A stretch of 64,000 bases of DNA. Origin: Leuconostoc inhae KCTC 3774. GTDB lineage: Bacteria; Bacillota; Bacilli; Lactobacillales; Lactobacillaceae. The notes beneath the pieces were generated by a model. That model was not told where the DNA came from, searched no databases, and saw nothing but the letters and a program-made list of their open reading frames with translations. Both the position numbers and the translations under genes were made by a program. How positions within the stretch are numbered: position 1 is the first letter of the stretch; each line of letters opens with the position of its first letter. The DNA lies in NCBI GenBank assembly GCA_000166735.2, contig AEMJ01000568.1, positions 1 through 64,000 on the forward strand, given 5' to 3'. Shown in pieces: positions 9,494-19,192 of this stretch.

Positions 9494-10995
9494 TTGCCTA
9501 AAACAACGCAAAATAAAAAATACAGTTTCAAAATATGGTAACTAATTTGATTGATGTCGATCCTAGTATCGTAAACCAAGAGGAAATGTTAACTTCTGAA
9601 AGTCCATATCGAGAAAAATATCATATTGAACCCCACTCAGGTATATTGAATGATCCTAATGGTTTTACCTATTTTAATAATGAATATCATTTGTTTTATC
9701 AATGGACACCACTGGCATTTACTAAAAATCCTCACATATGGCACCATGGTTGGTATCATATGGCATCAAGAGATTTAATCCATTGGCGAGACTTAGGACC
9801 TGCGATAGAAAGCGACACAAATTTAGATAGTCATGGTACTTACTCAGGAAGTGGGTTGGTAGTTGATAATGATTTGTTTTTGATATACACCGGGAACACT
9901 TGGAACGCAAAATGGCAGCGCGTGCCATATCAAGTTGGTGCAAAAATGACATCAATAGGTGAAATCACAAAATTAGGGAAACCATTCATTAGTGGACATC
10001 CGATGGGCTATACATCACATTTTCGCGATCCAAAAATTTGGCAATCAAATGGTGACTACTATGCTATATTTGGTATTCAGAGAGAAAACTTAACCGGTGC
10101 GGCAATTATATATCAATCCAAAGATTTACAAAACTGGCAGTTAAAAGGTGAAATCAAAACAAAGTATAATCATTTTGGTTATATGTGGGAATGCCCAGAT
10201 TATTTTGAAATTGATAATAAAGGGGTGTTACTCATTTCACCACAAGGATTGCAAGCAGAAAATGATAAGTATCAAAATATTTATCAGACAGGATATTTTG
10301 TTGGTACGAAGTTAAATTTGGATACACTGGCATTTGATCATGATGATTTTCAAGAACTAGATTCAGGATTTGATTTTTATGCCTCTCAGACAACTCTGGC
10401 ACCAGATGGTCGTCGTATTTTATCAGCTTGGCTTGGTATATCAGAATTACATTATCCTACAGAAGCTTATCATTATGCTGGTGCGTTAGTTTTTCCGAGA
10501 GAGTTAACACTTCATAATGGAAAACTTATTCAAAATCCAGTGCGTGAAATCAGTGAACTACGTCACGAGGAGCAAAATATTAATCTGGATATTACTTCTG
10601 CTCATATGATCAGTCATGGTGTTGCACAGGAAATAAAACTTGATGTTGATATGAAAAATACTGGACGTGTAAATATCTATTTATGTGCCAACAATACTAA
10701 TAAACAATATACATGTTTGACTTTGGATCGTATTGAGCAACAAATAATACTTGACCGAACGCATTCAGGCATGACGCTCAATGTTGAAAATGGAAATATA
10801 CGAAAAAGGCATCTAGGGATAGAAAAATCAGTACAATTAGATATTTTAATTGATCGCTCGTCAGTTGAGATATTTGTTAATAATGGCGAACTAGTGTTTA
10901 CAGCCAGAATATTTCCTGATGAAGGGCAAGATAATGTTTTTATTGAGGCGGTGAGTGGTATTACTAAAATTGTTGGCAAAAAATGGTCCCTTTAA
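9494..10995 (+). CDS. scrB: Sucrose-6-phosphate hydrolase (GH32), one single-base shift near the start
   Basis: Cytoplasmic enzyme splitting sucrose-6-phosphate into glucose-6-phosphate and fructose. GH32 motifs are present: the nucleophile motif LNDPNG, then FRDPK, and WECPD with the acid/base Glu; a C-terminal beta-sandwich follows (ILIDRSSVEIFVNNGE). An uninterrupted frame starts at ATG 9535, but that ATG has no ribosome binding site. AAGGAG lies just before TTG 9494, and one A added to the A6 run 9515-9520 links that start to the same frame (MPKTTQNKKIQFQNMVTN). The restored ~500 residues match the family. A fructan or fructo-oligosaccharide role is possible but the PTS partner favours the phosphorylated sugar. 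Confidence 0.9.
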
Positions 10996-11048
10996 TGTGA
11001 AATGACGCTTGAAATGATAATGAATAAATTTAGAAGAGGTAGTTGTTT

Positions 11049-11540
11049 ATGTTTAGTCTTTTTAAAAAACAAGAAATTGTCATGGATAATGACTTATACA
11101 GTCCGATACAAGGGGAGTTTTTAAACCTTGAAGAAGTAAGTGATCCAGTTTTTTCAGAGAAAACTATGGGTGATGGTTTTGCAATTCAACCAGATGGGGA
11201 TGAACTACTTGTCAGTCCAGTCGCTGGAAAAGTGATGATGGTAGCTGCAACAAAACATGCGATTGGTATTCATATGGCTAATGGGTTGGATGTATTGTTA
11301 CATTTAGGTTTAGATACTGTTAATATGGATGGCAGTCCATTTAACATAAATATTAAAGTTGGCGATATTGTCAGTGCAAGGCAGCATCTTGGAACAATGG
11401 ACTTAGAGAAAATTATTAGTGCTGGATATGACACAACGATAATGGTTGTTATTACTAATATGAACATGTTAAAAACGTTATCTACCAATGACGGTAGATA
11501 TCAAGCGGGTGACAAAGTTGGGGTAGTTACAGTAAAATAA
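11049..11540 (+). CDS. PTS EIIA component, glucose family
   Basis: Soluble phosphocarrier that passes phosphate from HPr to the EIIBC encoded upstream. It has the EIIA-Glc fold motifs: SPIQGEF near the N-terminus, GDGFAIQPDG, SPVAGKV, and the active-site region HAIGIHMANGLDVLLHLGLDTV containing both conserved histidines. About 163 residues is the normal length. AGAAGAGG at 11032-11039 gives the best spacing to ATG 11049, although TTG 11043 is in frame. It is the last gene of the operon and completes the split EIIBC/EIIA transporter. Confidence 0.9.
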   Translation: MFSLFKKQEIVMDNDLYSPIQGEFLNLEEVSDPVFSEKTMGDGFAIQPDGDELLVSPVAGKVMMVAATKHAIGIHMANGLDVLLHLGLDTVNMDGSPFNINIKVGDIVSARQHLGTMDLEKIISAGYDTTIMVVITNMNMLKTLSTNDGRYQAGDKVGVVTVK

Positions 11541-11644
11541 TGGTGCTAAATACTTTTATCTATTGCTTGATAAGACATTAGTAAATAGACGTTGTAAATT
11601 TTTTTAGGTAATATTATTGAATAAAATGAGGCATTTAATGTAAA

Positions 11645-11683
11645 AAAATATGGGAAACCTTAACTAGAGGTTTCCCATATTTT
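11645..11683. terminator. Bidirectional terminator
   Basis: Sixteen-base perfect arms (AAAATATGGGAAACCT / AGGTTTCCCATATTTT) with a 7-base loop between the convergent EIIA gene and the XRE/TetR gene. Confidence 0.85.
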
Positions 11684-11696
11684 TTGAAGTAAAACA

Positions 11697-12437
11697 TTAA
11701 GCATGCCAAGATGCTATATTATGATTAACTAAGTAAGTGATGCGTGCTTGAAATTGTTCCAGTGGTTCAATTTCTGGTTGACTTAGCCAAATTGAAATAA
11801 AAGCGGTTAATATTTCGATTAAATAGGCTGTATCTAGATCGTTCTTTTTGATATCAGGGTTGTACTTTATGAGCAGTGATTGGTATTTGGTATTAATAAA
11901 GTGCATCCACACGCCTTTAATGTAAGGACGTGTGTACAGAATATGTAAGGTTTCCTTTTTATGATAAAGCAGCGGTGCCATATCATTTATAAATATCGAG
12001 AGTACATCCTCATGATCGGATAAACGCTTCTCTACTCTGATTTTAATATCTTGATCAACTTTGTTGATGAGTGTATAGACTAGGTCATCATATGACGGGA
12101 AGTGATGCTGGACACGTTCTGCTGATACACCAGATAATTGCTGAATAGTTTTCAAGTTTGGCGCTTCGTCTCGACTAGTTGCCATGCACTTTAAGAAAGA
12201 TGACAAAATGAGTGTTTCCTCGTGATCTGTCGTTGCATCAATGTCCTTGGCAATAAAATAATTTAATGGTAAATCAAATGTATCAATGATAAGTAACATG
12301 ATTTCAGTAGATGGATAGCCACGATGATTTTCCCAGTTAGATACAGATTGATAGGAAATATAGATTTTTGTGGCAAATTCTTGTTGTGTTAGATGATGCG
12401 CTGTACGTAAGTGTTTAATTTGATCCCCAATAGTCAT
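11697..12437 (-). CDS. Two-HTH regulator: XRE domain joined to a TetR-like half
   Basis: DNA-binding protein of 246 residues. Residues about 5-60 are a clear XRE/Cro helix-turn-helix (IGDQIKHLRTAHHLTQQEFA... YISYQSVSNWENHRGYPS). A second HTH follows at about 93-120 (LKTIQQLSGVSAERVQHHFPSYDDL), laid out like the TetR DNA-binding domain, and the helical remainder resembles a TetR ligand-binding core. No frameshift artefact is needed to explain the join. The target is unknown; the divergent-lying neighbour upstream is the cyclase gene, and they share the 12438-12590 gap only loosely. Confidence 0.75.
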   Translation of the reverse strand: MTIGDQIKHLRTAHHLTQQEFATKIYISYQSVSNWENHRGYPSTEIMLLIIDTFDLPLNYFIAKDIDATTDHEETLILSSFLKCMATSRDEAPNLKTIQQLSGVSAERVQHHFPSYDDLVYTLINKVDQDIKIRVEKRLSDHEDVLSIFINDMAPLLYHKKETLHILYTRPYIKGVWMHFINTKYQSLLIKYNPDIKKNDLDTAYLIEILTAFISIWLSQPEIEPLEQFQARITYLVNHNIASWHA

Positions 12438-12590
12438 AATGTTTTTCCCCTGTAAAAATTAGTTTAATAATTATATTATACATTAAATATAATAGGATTA
12501 AATATAAAATAGTGATATTATGCACAATATATAATATTGTACGCATTATAAGGTGAATCTATGTAATTACGAGACAAAATAAAAATGGCT

Positions 12591-13358
12591 TCATTTTAAA
12601 ATAGCCATTGGTCTGACCCAACCAGCAGAGGCCTTATAAATATTAATTGGTTGGCAAATAATTGTGAAACCGTCATCGGGTAATAGATCTAGGTTGCCCA
12701 TTTTTTCCATTTGATAATACGGGATTGTTGTGCCTGAATAATGACCTTCCCAAATAATAGAGGGGTCTTTTGTTTTAGCAAATTTTTCTGCTGTGAAATT
12801 AAAAGGGGCATCCCAACTCCAAGCATCAGTACCAACTACTTTGACACCACGTTCAGTTAAGTATAATGTGGCCTCACGTCCCATACCAACGCCTGAAGAT
12901 AAGTAGTCATCTGCTCCATAACGGGCACCTGCAGCAGTATTGACAACAACAATATCGTCAGGTTTTAAAATATGATTAATGCGATTAAGCTCCTGCGCTA
13001 CTTCACTAGCCGTAATCACATGTCCATTTTCAAAATGACGAAAGTCAAATTTTACCCCTTTACCTATAAAGTTTTCTAATGGGATCTCATCAATTGTTGG
13101 CATGGGCGAGCCATTGTCCTGTGTTGAATTAAAGTGATAAGGCGCATCCATATGAGTTCCGGAATGGCTAGTCAGTTTGAGATTTTCTGAAGCCCAGCCC
13201 TCTTCATTTTTCAAATTTTTTGTGTTAAGGCCTTTAAATACACTTGCCATTTGTTTGGCACCTGCTGTGTGGTCACTATATTCAATTTCTGGTTTGGCTT
13301 CCTTGGGATCAGACGGAATACCTGCTTTAAGACTCACAGATAAATCAATAATTTTCAT
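12591..13358 (-). CDS. Cyclase-family metal-dependent hydrolase (kynurenine formamidase-like)
   Basis: Predicted amidohydrolase-like enzyme of the Cyclase/KynB family. The metal-binding signature is seen as HSGTHMDAPYHF near residue 65, and later motifs include DAWSWDAPF and EGHYSGTTIPYYQMEKMGNLDLLP. About 255 residues is slightly longer than KynB (about 210) and closer to bacterial cyclase-family proteins of unknown substrate. GAAGAGG is well spaced for the ATG at 13358; an in-frame ATG two codons upstream is too close to it. No tryptophan-degradation genes are nearby, so the substrate is unknown. Confidence 0.8.
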   Translation of the reverse strand: MKIIDLSVSLKAGIPSDPKEAKPEIEYSDHTAGAKQMASVFKGLNTKNLKNEEGWASENLKLTSHSGTHMDAPYHFNSTQDNGSPMPTIDEIPLENFIGKGVKFDFRHFENGHVITASEVAQELNRINHILKPDDIVVVNTAAGARYGADDYLSSGVGMGREATLYLTERGVKVVGTDAWSWDAPFNFTAEKFAKTKDPSIIWEGHYSGTTIPYYQMEKMGNLDLLPDDGFTIICQPINIYKASAGWVRPMAILK

Positions 13359-13484
13359 AAGCATATCCTCTTCAAATTTTATTCTACAATTTACGATATC
13401 TCCATAACTTGAATGTGTTAATGATTATATCATAATCTTTTGAAGGGTATGCTCAGTTTTTCCACTACTTTGTTTAGTCTATAT

Positions 13485-13577
13485 CACAGTAAACAATAAA
13501 AGTCACTAACATATTTTGGGACAAATGATGAGTAAATATGTGAAAAATTAGGGGTTGTAGTTTGATAAACTATAATT
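13485..13577 (+). promoter_or_regulatory. Promoter/operator element, copy 1
   Basis: About 90 bases that recur at 17757-17846. Both copies hold the dyad ACATATTT-N17-AAATATGT (here 13509-13516 and 13534-13541), exactly 29 bases before a TATAAT (13571-13576), and no good -35 hexamer. This is the geometry of an activator-dependent promoter. No ORF begins directly downstream here; the first intact gene is the CPBP protease at 14058. Confidence 0.6.
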
Positions 13578-14057
13578 TGGAGGATAGTAAAGATTGATTT
13601 AAAATTCTTAAATTGAGGCCTCTTGTGCTAAACAAATCATATAAAATTTGATACAAATGATGAGTTGTTTAGCACAGGATATTTTAATTGACATGATGTG
13701 TGACGTATTGTAATAAAGTGCTATGAAAATAACGGAAAGATTATTGGTATTGGATTGATGTTTAAATAATAACGTTGTTATATATCAGTTAGTTTGTCAA
13801 ATTTATCCGATCATGAGAACGTGATAGTAATTATTATATTAGGTATGCTATACTTCTTTGCATCAAAATAATTTTTACAATTTTCCAAGCATGTAACTTA
13901 GTATTGTAAAATCATGTAAATTGATCGTGAGATATGTTACAACTACTAATTATAAGTCTTCAATGAGCTGTAGTAGTCTGCTAACAGATAAGTCATTATA
14001 GTTGCAGTTCATTGAAGACTTTTAATTATGTAAATGTTGATTTAAGAGGGGATAATT
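13578..14057 (+). other. Untranslated stretch with a long inverted repeat
   Basis: No gene seen. It contains a 12-base perfect inverted repeat (TGTGCTAAACAA at 13624-13635, TTGTTTAGCACA at 13665-13676) and, further on, the imperfect arms AAGTCTTCAATGA / TCATTGAAGACTT near 13951 and 14011, with T-rich sequence after, which is a likely terminator. The stretch may be the decayed site of a small gene once driven by the promoter at 13485. Confidence 0.45.
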
Positions 14058-14843
14058 ATGAGAATCATTAGGGTATTTAGTATATCAATATTTTTATTGG
14101 TGGCTACTTTTATTATTCAAGGAATGACGCAATATGCATTGAAACCATTATTATTTAGTTTTTTACAAGTATTATTTGTAGCAGAAATTTTGACTATTAT
14201 TTTTGCTTTTGTCGTGGGGAAATGGTTAAAAATTAACTTTTACTGGCAATTACCAAAATTTCAAAACTACCATGAATATACGGTTTTTGTTTTACCTGTG
14301 CTGCTTGTCGCCGCCATTTCCACTATTTCTATCATGACAATGCCGACTATTTCAATCTTGCAATGGTTAGAGGGCATTCTTTTAGTATTATCAGCTGCAG
14401 TAGCAGAGGAACTGATTTTAAGAGGTGTTGTGCTTAATTTATTTGTTAAGCTATTTTCTGGCACAACAAAGTATGCAGAAGTATATATGTGCATTGCCAC
14501 TAGTATTGTGTTCTCTTCTGCCCACTTAATGAATTTAGTTCACCAATCTCTTTTTCAGACTTTGGATCAGATGATTGGTGTCTTCGGATTGGGTATGGTT
14601 TTAGGGATGCTATATATCCGCTCCGGAAGTTTAATACTACCAATTTTATTACATTCATTTTTTAATTTACCTGGCGTTGTTAAAGGAAATCTCATAGGCA
14701 ATACTACATATGCGTCTAACATTGGCAGAACATTGAACATGTTGTATATTGCTATTGCCGCATCAATTTATGTGATATGTTATCTGAAACCGTTGAATAG
14801 GGATAAATTTAATTTGATTAAACGTGTGAAATCCCGGAATTGA
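14058..14843 (+). CDS. CPBP intramembrane metalloprotease 1
   Basis: Polytopic membrane protein of 261 residues of the CPBP/Abi (CAAX protease and bacteriocin-processing) family. Motif 1 is AVAEELILRG (E117, E118, R122), motif 2 is FSSAHLMNL (H155) and motif 3 is HSFFNLPG. These are the proposed metal-binding and catalytic residues. About seven hydrophobic segments are seen. AAGAGGGG lies before ATG 14058. In lactic acid bacteria such genes sit beside bacteriocin loci and many give self-immunity; three occur within 3.3 kb here, which supports that role. A protease role in surface-protein processing remains possible. Confidence 0.85.
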   Translation: MRIIRVFSISIFLLVATFIIQGMTQYALKPLLFSFLQVLFVAEILTIIFAFVVGKWLKINFYWQLPKFQNYHEYTVFVLPVLLVAAISTISIMTMPTISILQWLEGILLVLSAAVAEELILRGVVLNLFVKLFSGTTKYAEVYMCIATSIVFSSAHLMNLVHQSLFQTLDQMIGVFGLGMVLGMLYIRSGSLILPILLHSFFNLPGVVKGNLIGNTTYASNIGRTLNMLYIAIAASIYVICYLKPLNRDKFNLIKRVKSRN

Positions 14844-15333
14844 AGGTGCGTGACGTATTTTTTAACAAATAAAGAAGAATTAATCTACTGGGCGTGTATA
14901 TGCTAGAAAATTCAAATAGTGGCACAACATCATAAGTTCATTTTTCTTATTTTCATTGGGTTATATCATATTATGTGTGTACGGGGAACAACAGGATTAA
15001 TACTTAGTGGCAATATATGCACTTGCTAAGAGATTTACCAATCTTTATATTTGATATTTTTTAGTTAAAAAAGGGGGACAAATGAGTATACGAAATAAAT
15101 AGGAATGATTATCATATGATGGATTAAAGCAGGTAACTGGATCATTCAAACAACAGCGTATGATGTGGGTCAATGTCAGCTGACATGTTTATTGATGTTT
15201 TGTCTTTCAGATGTGGTCATTGGTCGTGTAACTTATGGATTCTTTAATAATTAATGAATGTCCATCACTGATCTTTTAATATGTTAAATATAAATTTGGG
15301 ATCAAATATATTGCGTAAAAGGAAACTAAAATT
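14844..15333 (+). other. 490-base gap with a possible small-gene remnant
   Basis: No intact gene. AAAAAAGGGGGACAA precedes an ATG at 15082, but the frame closes after six codons; even with one added A an in-frame TGA follows. The sequence up to about 15255 then reads open (WIKAGNWIIQTTAYDVGQ... ending GFFNN). This could be a decayed small bacteriocin or membrane peptide. Evidence is weak. Confidence 0.3.
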
Positions 15334-16010
15334 ATGTTATTAAAAAATATTATATTATCTATTTTCAAAAAAGTAAGGCAATTCTTTGAACTCATTTTAG
15401 TCACAATATTAATTTATATGATTCTAGCCATACCAACTTTTTTCTTTTTATAGGAAATTTAAATCAATATACTTGGATACGGTTAGTATTGAATATCATT
15501 GCAGGTGGATTAATTGCTTATTTTGGGTATCGCTATTTAGTGAAGCAAGCAGATGTTGTCTTTGAGCGTCTGAATAGTAAAAAAGTTGGCATGTCCGTCA
15601 TTATATTTGTTATAACATGGCTGTTTCTAACTTTTGGGTTACCTGCGATATTTGGGCATAATCCGTTACCGGGCAGTAATCAACATGCCATTGATACTAT
15701 ATTCAATCATTTAACGAATTGGTGGACACAGTTATTATTTAGTTTTAATATTGTTGTGATTGCGCCGATTGTTGAAGAAGTGTATTTTCGTGGCATTATG
15801 TTTGAAGAGGCCAAACCGCTTGGGAGAGTTGTTCAAATCTTGTGGCCAACGTTGATGTTTGCATTGGTGCATTCACCATCGACATTGGAACAGTGGGCAA
15901 TTTACTTAACGGCTGGTAGTGTATTGATGGTTGTTAGAGTGGTGACTAAAAAATTGCAGTATACGATCATGTTCCATAGCCTACATAATTTAGTAGCATT
16001 GTTGTCATAA
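15334..16010 (+). CDS. CPBP intramembrane metalloprotease 2, one single-base shift
   Basis: Same family as the 14058 gene. AAAAGGA precedes ATG 15334. The frame stops at PTFFFL*; adding one T to the T6 run at 15438-15443 continues it (PTFFLFIGNLNQYTW) into the frame that runs to 16010, giving about 225 residues. Motifs are EEVYFRG, FALVHSPS and FHSLHNL, the three CPBP motifs in order. The gene is followed directly by a small membrane protein. Likely bacteriocin self-immunity or peptide processing. Confidence 0.8.
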
Positions 16011-16099
16011 ATTTGCGTTTGAAAATAATTCGTTTGACGGAAAAACATTGCGAACGCAACATTTTAGATCTAATTTTTAACACAGTTAGGGAGAATCCA

Positions 16100-16339
16100 A
16101 TGATTCAGATAATTAACTTAATATTGCAGATTATAATTGCTATAGTAACAACTGCCGTTTTTGTAGACATACTTATAAAAGGGTTGAAAGTTAACCCTTT
16201 CGGATTTAATGCAACTTATTTGTCATATTCACTGCTCTTTTTAGGTTTAGGGTTAACGTTATTGCAATTAAATTATTTTTCTGTGATGATTGCTACGCTC
16301 GCAGCCTTTGATTTGTGGTTGTCTGAGAGAAAAAAGTAG
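16100..16339 (+). CDS. Small membrane protein in the CPBP cluster
   Basis: A 79-residue protein with three hydrophobic segments (NLILQIIIAIVTTAVFVDIL, YLSYSLLFLGLGLTLLQL, VMIATLAAFDLWL) and a charged tail (SERKK). AGGGAGA at 16088-16094 sets the start at ATG 16100; the open frame extends back to 16013 without a better site. No family is recognised. It follows the second CPBP gene with no terminator between and precedes one at 16429, so the two probably form an operon. Confidence 0.6.
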   Translation: MIQIINLILQIIIAIVTTAVFVDILIKGLKVNPFGFNATYLSYSLLFLGLGLTLLQLNYFSVMIATLAAFDLWLSERKK

Positions 16340-16428
16340 TAAAACAATGTGAACCTAAATATTAAAGGGATAAGTTTTGACTTTACAATGATTTAACGTG
16401 TCATGTTCAGAACCATATTAACCAAAAT

Positions 16429-16472
16429 AAAAAAGCGTTTCACCTATGAAATATATAGGTTGAAGCGCTTTT
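16429..16472. terminator. Terminator
   Basis: Hairpin with arms AAAAAGCGTTTCACCTAT and ATAGGTTGAAGCGCTTTTT (two mismatches) between the convergent small membrane gene and the third CPBP gene. Confidence 0.75.
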
Positions 16473-16559
16473 TCTGTGATGATTGTTTTATATTTTAGTA
16501 AAAATAGTTGGTTTAACTATCATAAAATCGTCAATCATTGCTTATGTATCGCAATATGA

Positions 16560-17338
16560 CTAAAATTGATAATGCCTTTTTTCGTCATTATTGATAAAAA
16601 TAAAGGTATAGACTAGGAAAATGCTTAACATAAAGATTTGCATGAGTATGGTTTTGAGTGTGACAGGCGCTGTTGCAAGAGGTGACGAGCTATATAAAAA
16701 TGACGGCAAATTGAGTAAGCAATGCGCTAAAAATGGTATTAATAGGCTACCTGACCGGATATACAGCATACTTACTAGACATCCAAAAGCAAAAGTATAA
16801 ATCATCTGGTTAAGTGCTTGCATAGCGTTTTGATTAAACAAATTCATCGCGTGTGATAATGAAAATGTCAAGGAGGATAATAATATACTAAGCTGTACAC
16901 GCCATTTATGATGCTTAAAGTAGACAAGTAGCGCTCCAAAAATTAGGCCACGGGAGAGATATTCCTCAAAAAAAACAGCTGTAATCATAGCCAATACAAG
17001 CATAAGAGAATGAGGCAAGTGGTGAACAATCATTTTCCAAATGGCAGGATCATAAAGAAGAGGGAGCAACGCGCGTACAGCATATAACATGATAGGAATA
17101 ACATAAACTAATTTATCTAGCCAAGTATCATGTGCAGGAATAATAAATATTTTGACTACTTTGTATTTGCGATTAACTAAGTATAATATGCTAGTAATGG
17201 ATAGGGAGTTCAGTATAATTATTGAATTATCAGGTAGATGTGTGAAATGGGCTAACAGATTTTCAAAGCCAATAGTGAGTAAATCACTGCCAATCCAGAG
17301 TGACAAAATTAGGAATAGTAATTTTTTTTAGATTTCAT
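16560..17338 (-). CDS. CPBP intramembrane metalloprotease 3, one single-base shift at the N-terminus
   Basis: Third CPBP/Abi-family membrane protease of the island. Motifs: FFEEYLSRG, FSLSHAMNLFNQ and AHCLLNLPS. The frame without correction starts at residue MSLWIGSD; one added base in the run of eight T at 17322-17329 restores an upstream start, ATG at 17336-17338, with the N-terminus MKSKKKLLFLIL, giving 259 residues. The gene lies opposite to the other two CPBP genes. Confidence 0.8.
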
Positions 17339-17474
17339 ATCATTAGTTTAGCATAGTTAAAGCATCTGATGAAGTGCCATTATGGCAACTAAAAATTAAG
17401 GGTGTTATGGTAATATTAACATTGTACTGACCGTATGTTCACAGTATGTCAGAAATAAAGGGTAGTGGGGAAAA

Positions 17475-17668
17475 ATGAAAAAAATCGTAATAGATCGTAA
17501 TTTTTATAAAAACATGATATATACTTTGGTATTATAGCAGTTATATTATCAGTGCTTATACTACAAAGGCCAATAAGTGCACCACTTTTTATAGGAAGCA
17601 TCATTTTCCTAGTATTGTCAATGATAAGAATCATTTTTTCAGTTGTCTCAATTAAACAGATTAATTAA
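17475..17668 (+). CDS. Tiny membrane protein, one single-base shift
   Basis: AGTGGGG precedes ATG 17475. One A added to the A5 run 17508-17512 gives a 64-residue protein: a basic N-terminus (MKKIVIDRNFYKKHD), two hydrophobic helices (YFGIIAVILSVLIL and APLFIGSIIFLVLSMIRIIFSV) and a short tail. This layout matches small two-helix bacteriocin immunity proteins, but no family is recognised. A terminator follows directly. Confidence 0.5.
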
Positions 17669-17672
17669 ATTG

Positions 17673-17719
17673 AAAAAATATTTGTTAGCACGAATGACAG
17701 TGTTAACAAATATTTTTTT
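17673..17719 (+). terminator. Terminator
   Basis: Arms AAAAAATATTTGTTAGCA and TGTTAACAAATATTTTTTT just after the tiny gene at 17475. Confidence 0.75.
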
Positions 17720-17756
17720 ATATTCATGAACATGTTATCAAAGCTGTTTTTACCAC

Positions 17757-17846
17757 AATAAACAACAAAAGTCACTAACATATTTCAGCGCAAATAATGG
17801 GTAAATATGTGAAAAATTAGGGATTGCAATTTGGTAAACTATAATT
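17757..17846 (+). promoter_or_regulatory. Promoter/operator element, copy 2
   Basis: Second copy of the element at 13485. The dyad halves are at 17778-17785 and 17803-17810 with the same 17-base spacer, and TATAAT is at 17840-17845, again 29 bases downstream. An ATG lies 13 bases after the -10, at 17859, so the transcript would have almost no leader if this is the start used. Confidence 0.6.
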
Positions 17847-17858
17847 AGGGATTGATAA

Positions 17859-18165
17859 ATGTTTATCAAAAAAATTAATGACATACCGCAAGTTGATGAA
17901 CGTGATTATGAGGGCTCACATTTGAAAGGTGTTATTGATGATTATAAGAAAAACCCTAATTAGTAAAGTTGCTGTAAGAGATACAGCCATATTCGTGGCA
18001 GCGATACTGCCAAATATGGCTGTAGCCATTTCTATCCAAATGTTTCTGGTATTGGCTGGCTTTCTTTTTATTAGTGCTGTAATTTTATATATTTTAGACA
18101 TGCTTTTTTTATCATATACGAGTATTGGGAAAAAACGAGTTGATAAATATACTGAAAAATTATAA
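17859..18165 (+). CDS. Small membrane protein driven by promoter copy 2, probable shift
   Basis: Two overlapping reading frames. ATG 17859 opens a 34-residue acidic peptide (MFIKKINDIPQVDERDYEG...). A second frame from about 17929 encodes two hydrophobic helices (AIFVAAILPNMAVAISIQMFLVL and GFLFISAVILYILDMLFLSY) and a basic tail. Removing one A from the A5 run at 17949-17953 joins them into about 101 residues. Unlike most shifts in this window this needs an extra rather than a missing base, so two separate peptides (a secreted peptide plus its immunity) cannot be excluded. No family is recognised. Confidence 0.45.
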
Positions 18166-18222
18166 TAATACCCTTCTATTTTTTGAACACTGTAAAGGTA
18201 ATTTTTTAAAGATTTTAAAATA

Positions 18223-18265
18223 TGAGCTGATACACAGCTGGCATATCTTAGTGGGTATCAGCTCA
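18223..18265. terminator. Hairpin, probable terminator
   Basis: Eleven-base perfect arms TGAGCTGATAC / GTATCAGCTCA around a 21-base loop. The T tract is poor, so function is uncertain. Confidence 0.45.
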
Positions 18266-18780
18266 TCATGCTCATAATTACTTCAAACAGCAGTAAATCA
18301 GAAATAGTCGACGTTTTAAATGTTGATCCTGTGTTTTCAATTATACGTCCTGAAAACGGGTATAGGATACCAAAATGGAGGGAAAAAGTTTCTGTTATAC
18401 TTAACATCACTATCATAACTTGTTTCTTTTTTGAATGTTTTATTGATAGGGTTGCTTGATCGAAGCATTAAATAGTGTGTTCATATCATTAATGATTTTA
18501 CAATTCATACTAACTTTATTTTAAGTTTGTGTATCAAATAAAAAAGAAATTCAAGTTAAGGACATGTTTTTATGGGCAAGGCAGTATCTTAAATTTATCA
18601 AGTAAGAAGTAAACTAATTATTAGAAATCATAAGTTAATTTGCCTTTTAGGTAGTATGAAATAATTTTATTTATTATACAGTAACAAAAAGTCCTCTTCA
18701 GGCTGTGGTGGCAGAGTTATAATGGAGTGTAGATGCAGAAGGATTAGGGTTCCGTAGAAATGAAAGGATTGGTTCTTGAT
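18266..18780 (+). other. 515-base stretch without a convincing gene
   Basis: A 63-codon open frame (18268-18459) has no ribosome binding site and abuts a hairpin; it is probably chance. Near 18690-18760 an open frame without a start reads AVVAEL then, after a stop, WSVDAEGLGFRRNERIGS, which could be the wreck of a small secreted peptide. Nothing else is seen. Confidence 0.3.
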
Positions 18781-19058
18781 ATGAAAGAAAACAATATTCT
18801 ATCTGATATCAATAAGTTATTAGCAGATAATATTAGTCAGGACGAACGAGAAATTTTAAGTCATGCTAAAAAAGAACTAGAAAAAAATCATCCTTTCCTA
18901 GGATCATTTCAGACCTCAGAGGAGAATTAACACCTTTAGCCGTAAGCCAGAAACTTTCTAAGAACGTTGGCACACTTTATCTAAAAATTAATAGTCATGA
19001 ATTTCAAAGTAAAAATTTCGGAGGCGGGCTTATTATGGGTTGGGGCCAGACGTTTTAA
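18781..19058 (+). CDS. EntA-type bacteriocin immunity protein, one single-base shift
   Basis: Small helical protein that protects the cell from a class II bacteriocin, by the family's known behaviour. AAAGGA precedes ATG 18781. The first frame (KENNILSDINKLLADNISQDEREILSHAKKELEK in parts) breaks in the A7 run 18881-18887; one added A continues it as KSSFPRIISDLRGELTPLAVSQKLSKNVGTLYLKI in parts, ending GGGLIMGWGQTF. The restored 92 residues show the family pattern of a helical bundle with a late P-S-x-x-L-L-like segment. It lies in the CPBP island; no intact partner bacteriocin is seen beside it. Confidence 0.65.
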
Positions 19059-19192
19059 TCCTTAACACAATACAGCTTATTCAAACTAAAAAACACCAGT
19101 TTTACTGAAATTGCTGAAAGGCTTGTTTTCGACCAGTTAAGTGCTTGGTTAATTCTGACAATTTGCCATTTATAACAAGGGAAAATGTATTA

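Noticed and set aside
13624..13676. Inverted repeat as the end of an insertion sequence
   Set aside because: The arms are 12 bp only 29 bases apart with no transposase remnant; it fits an RNA hairpin better.
18268..18459. 63-codon frame after a hairpin
   Set aside because: No ribosome binding site and no recognisable family; probably chance.
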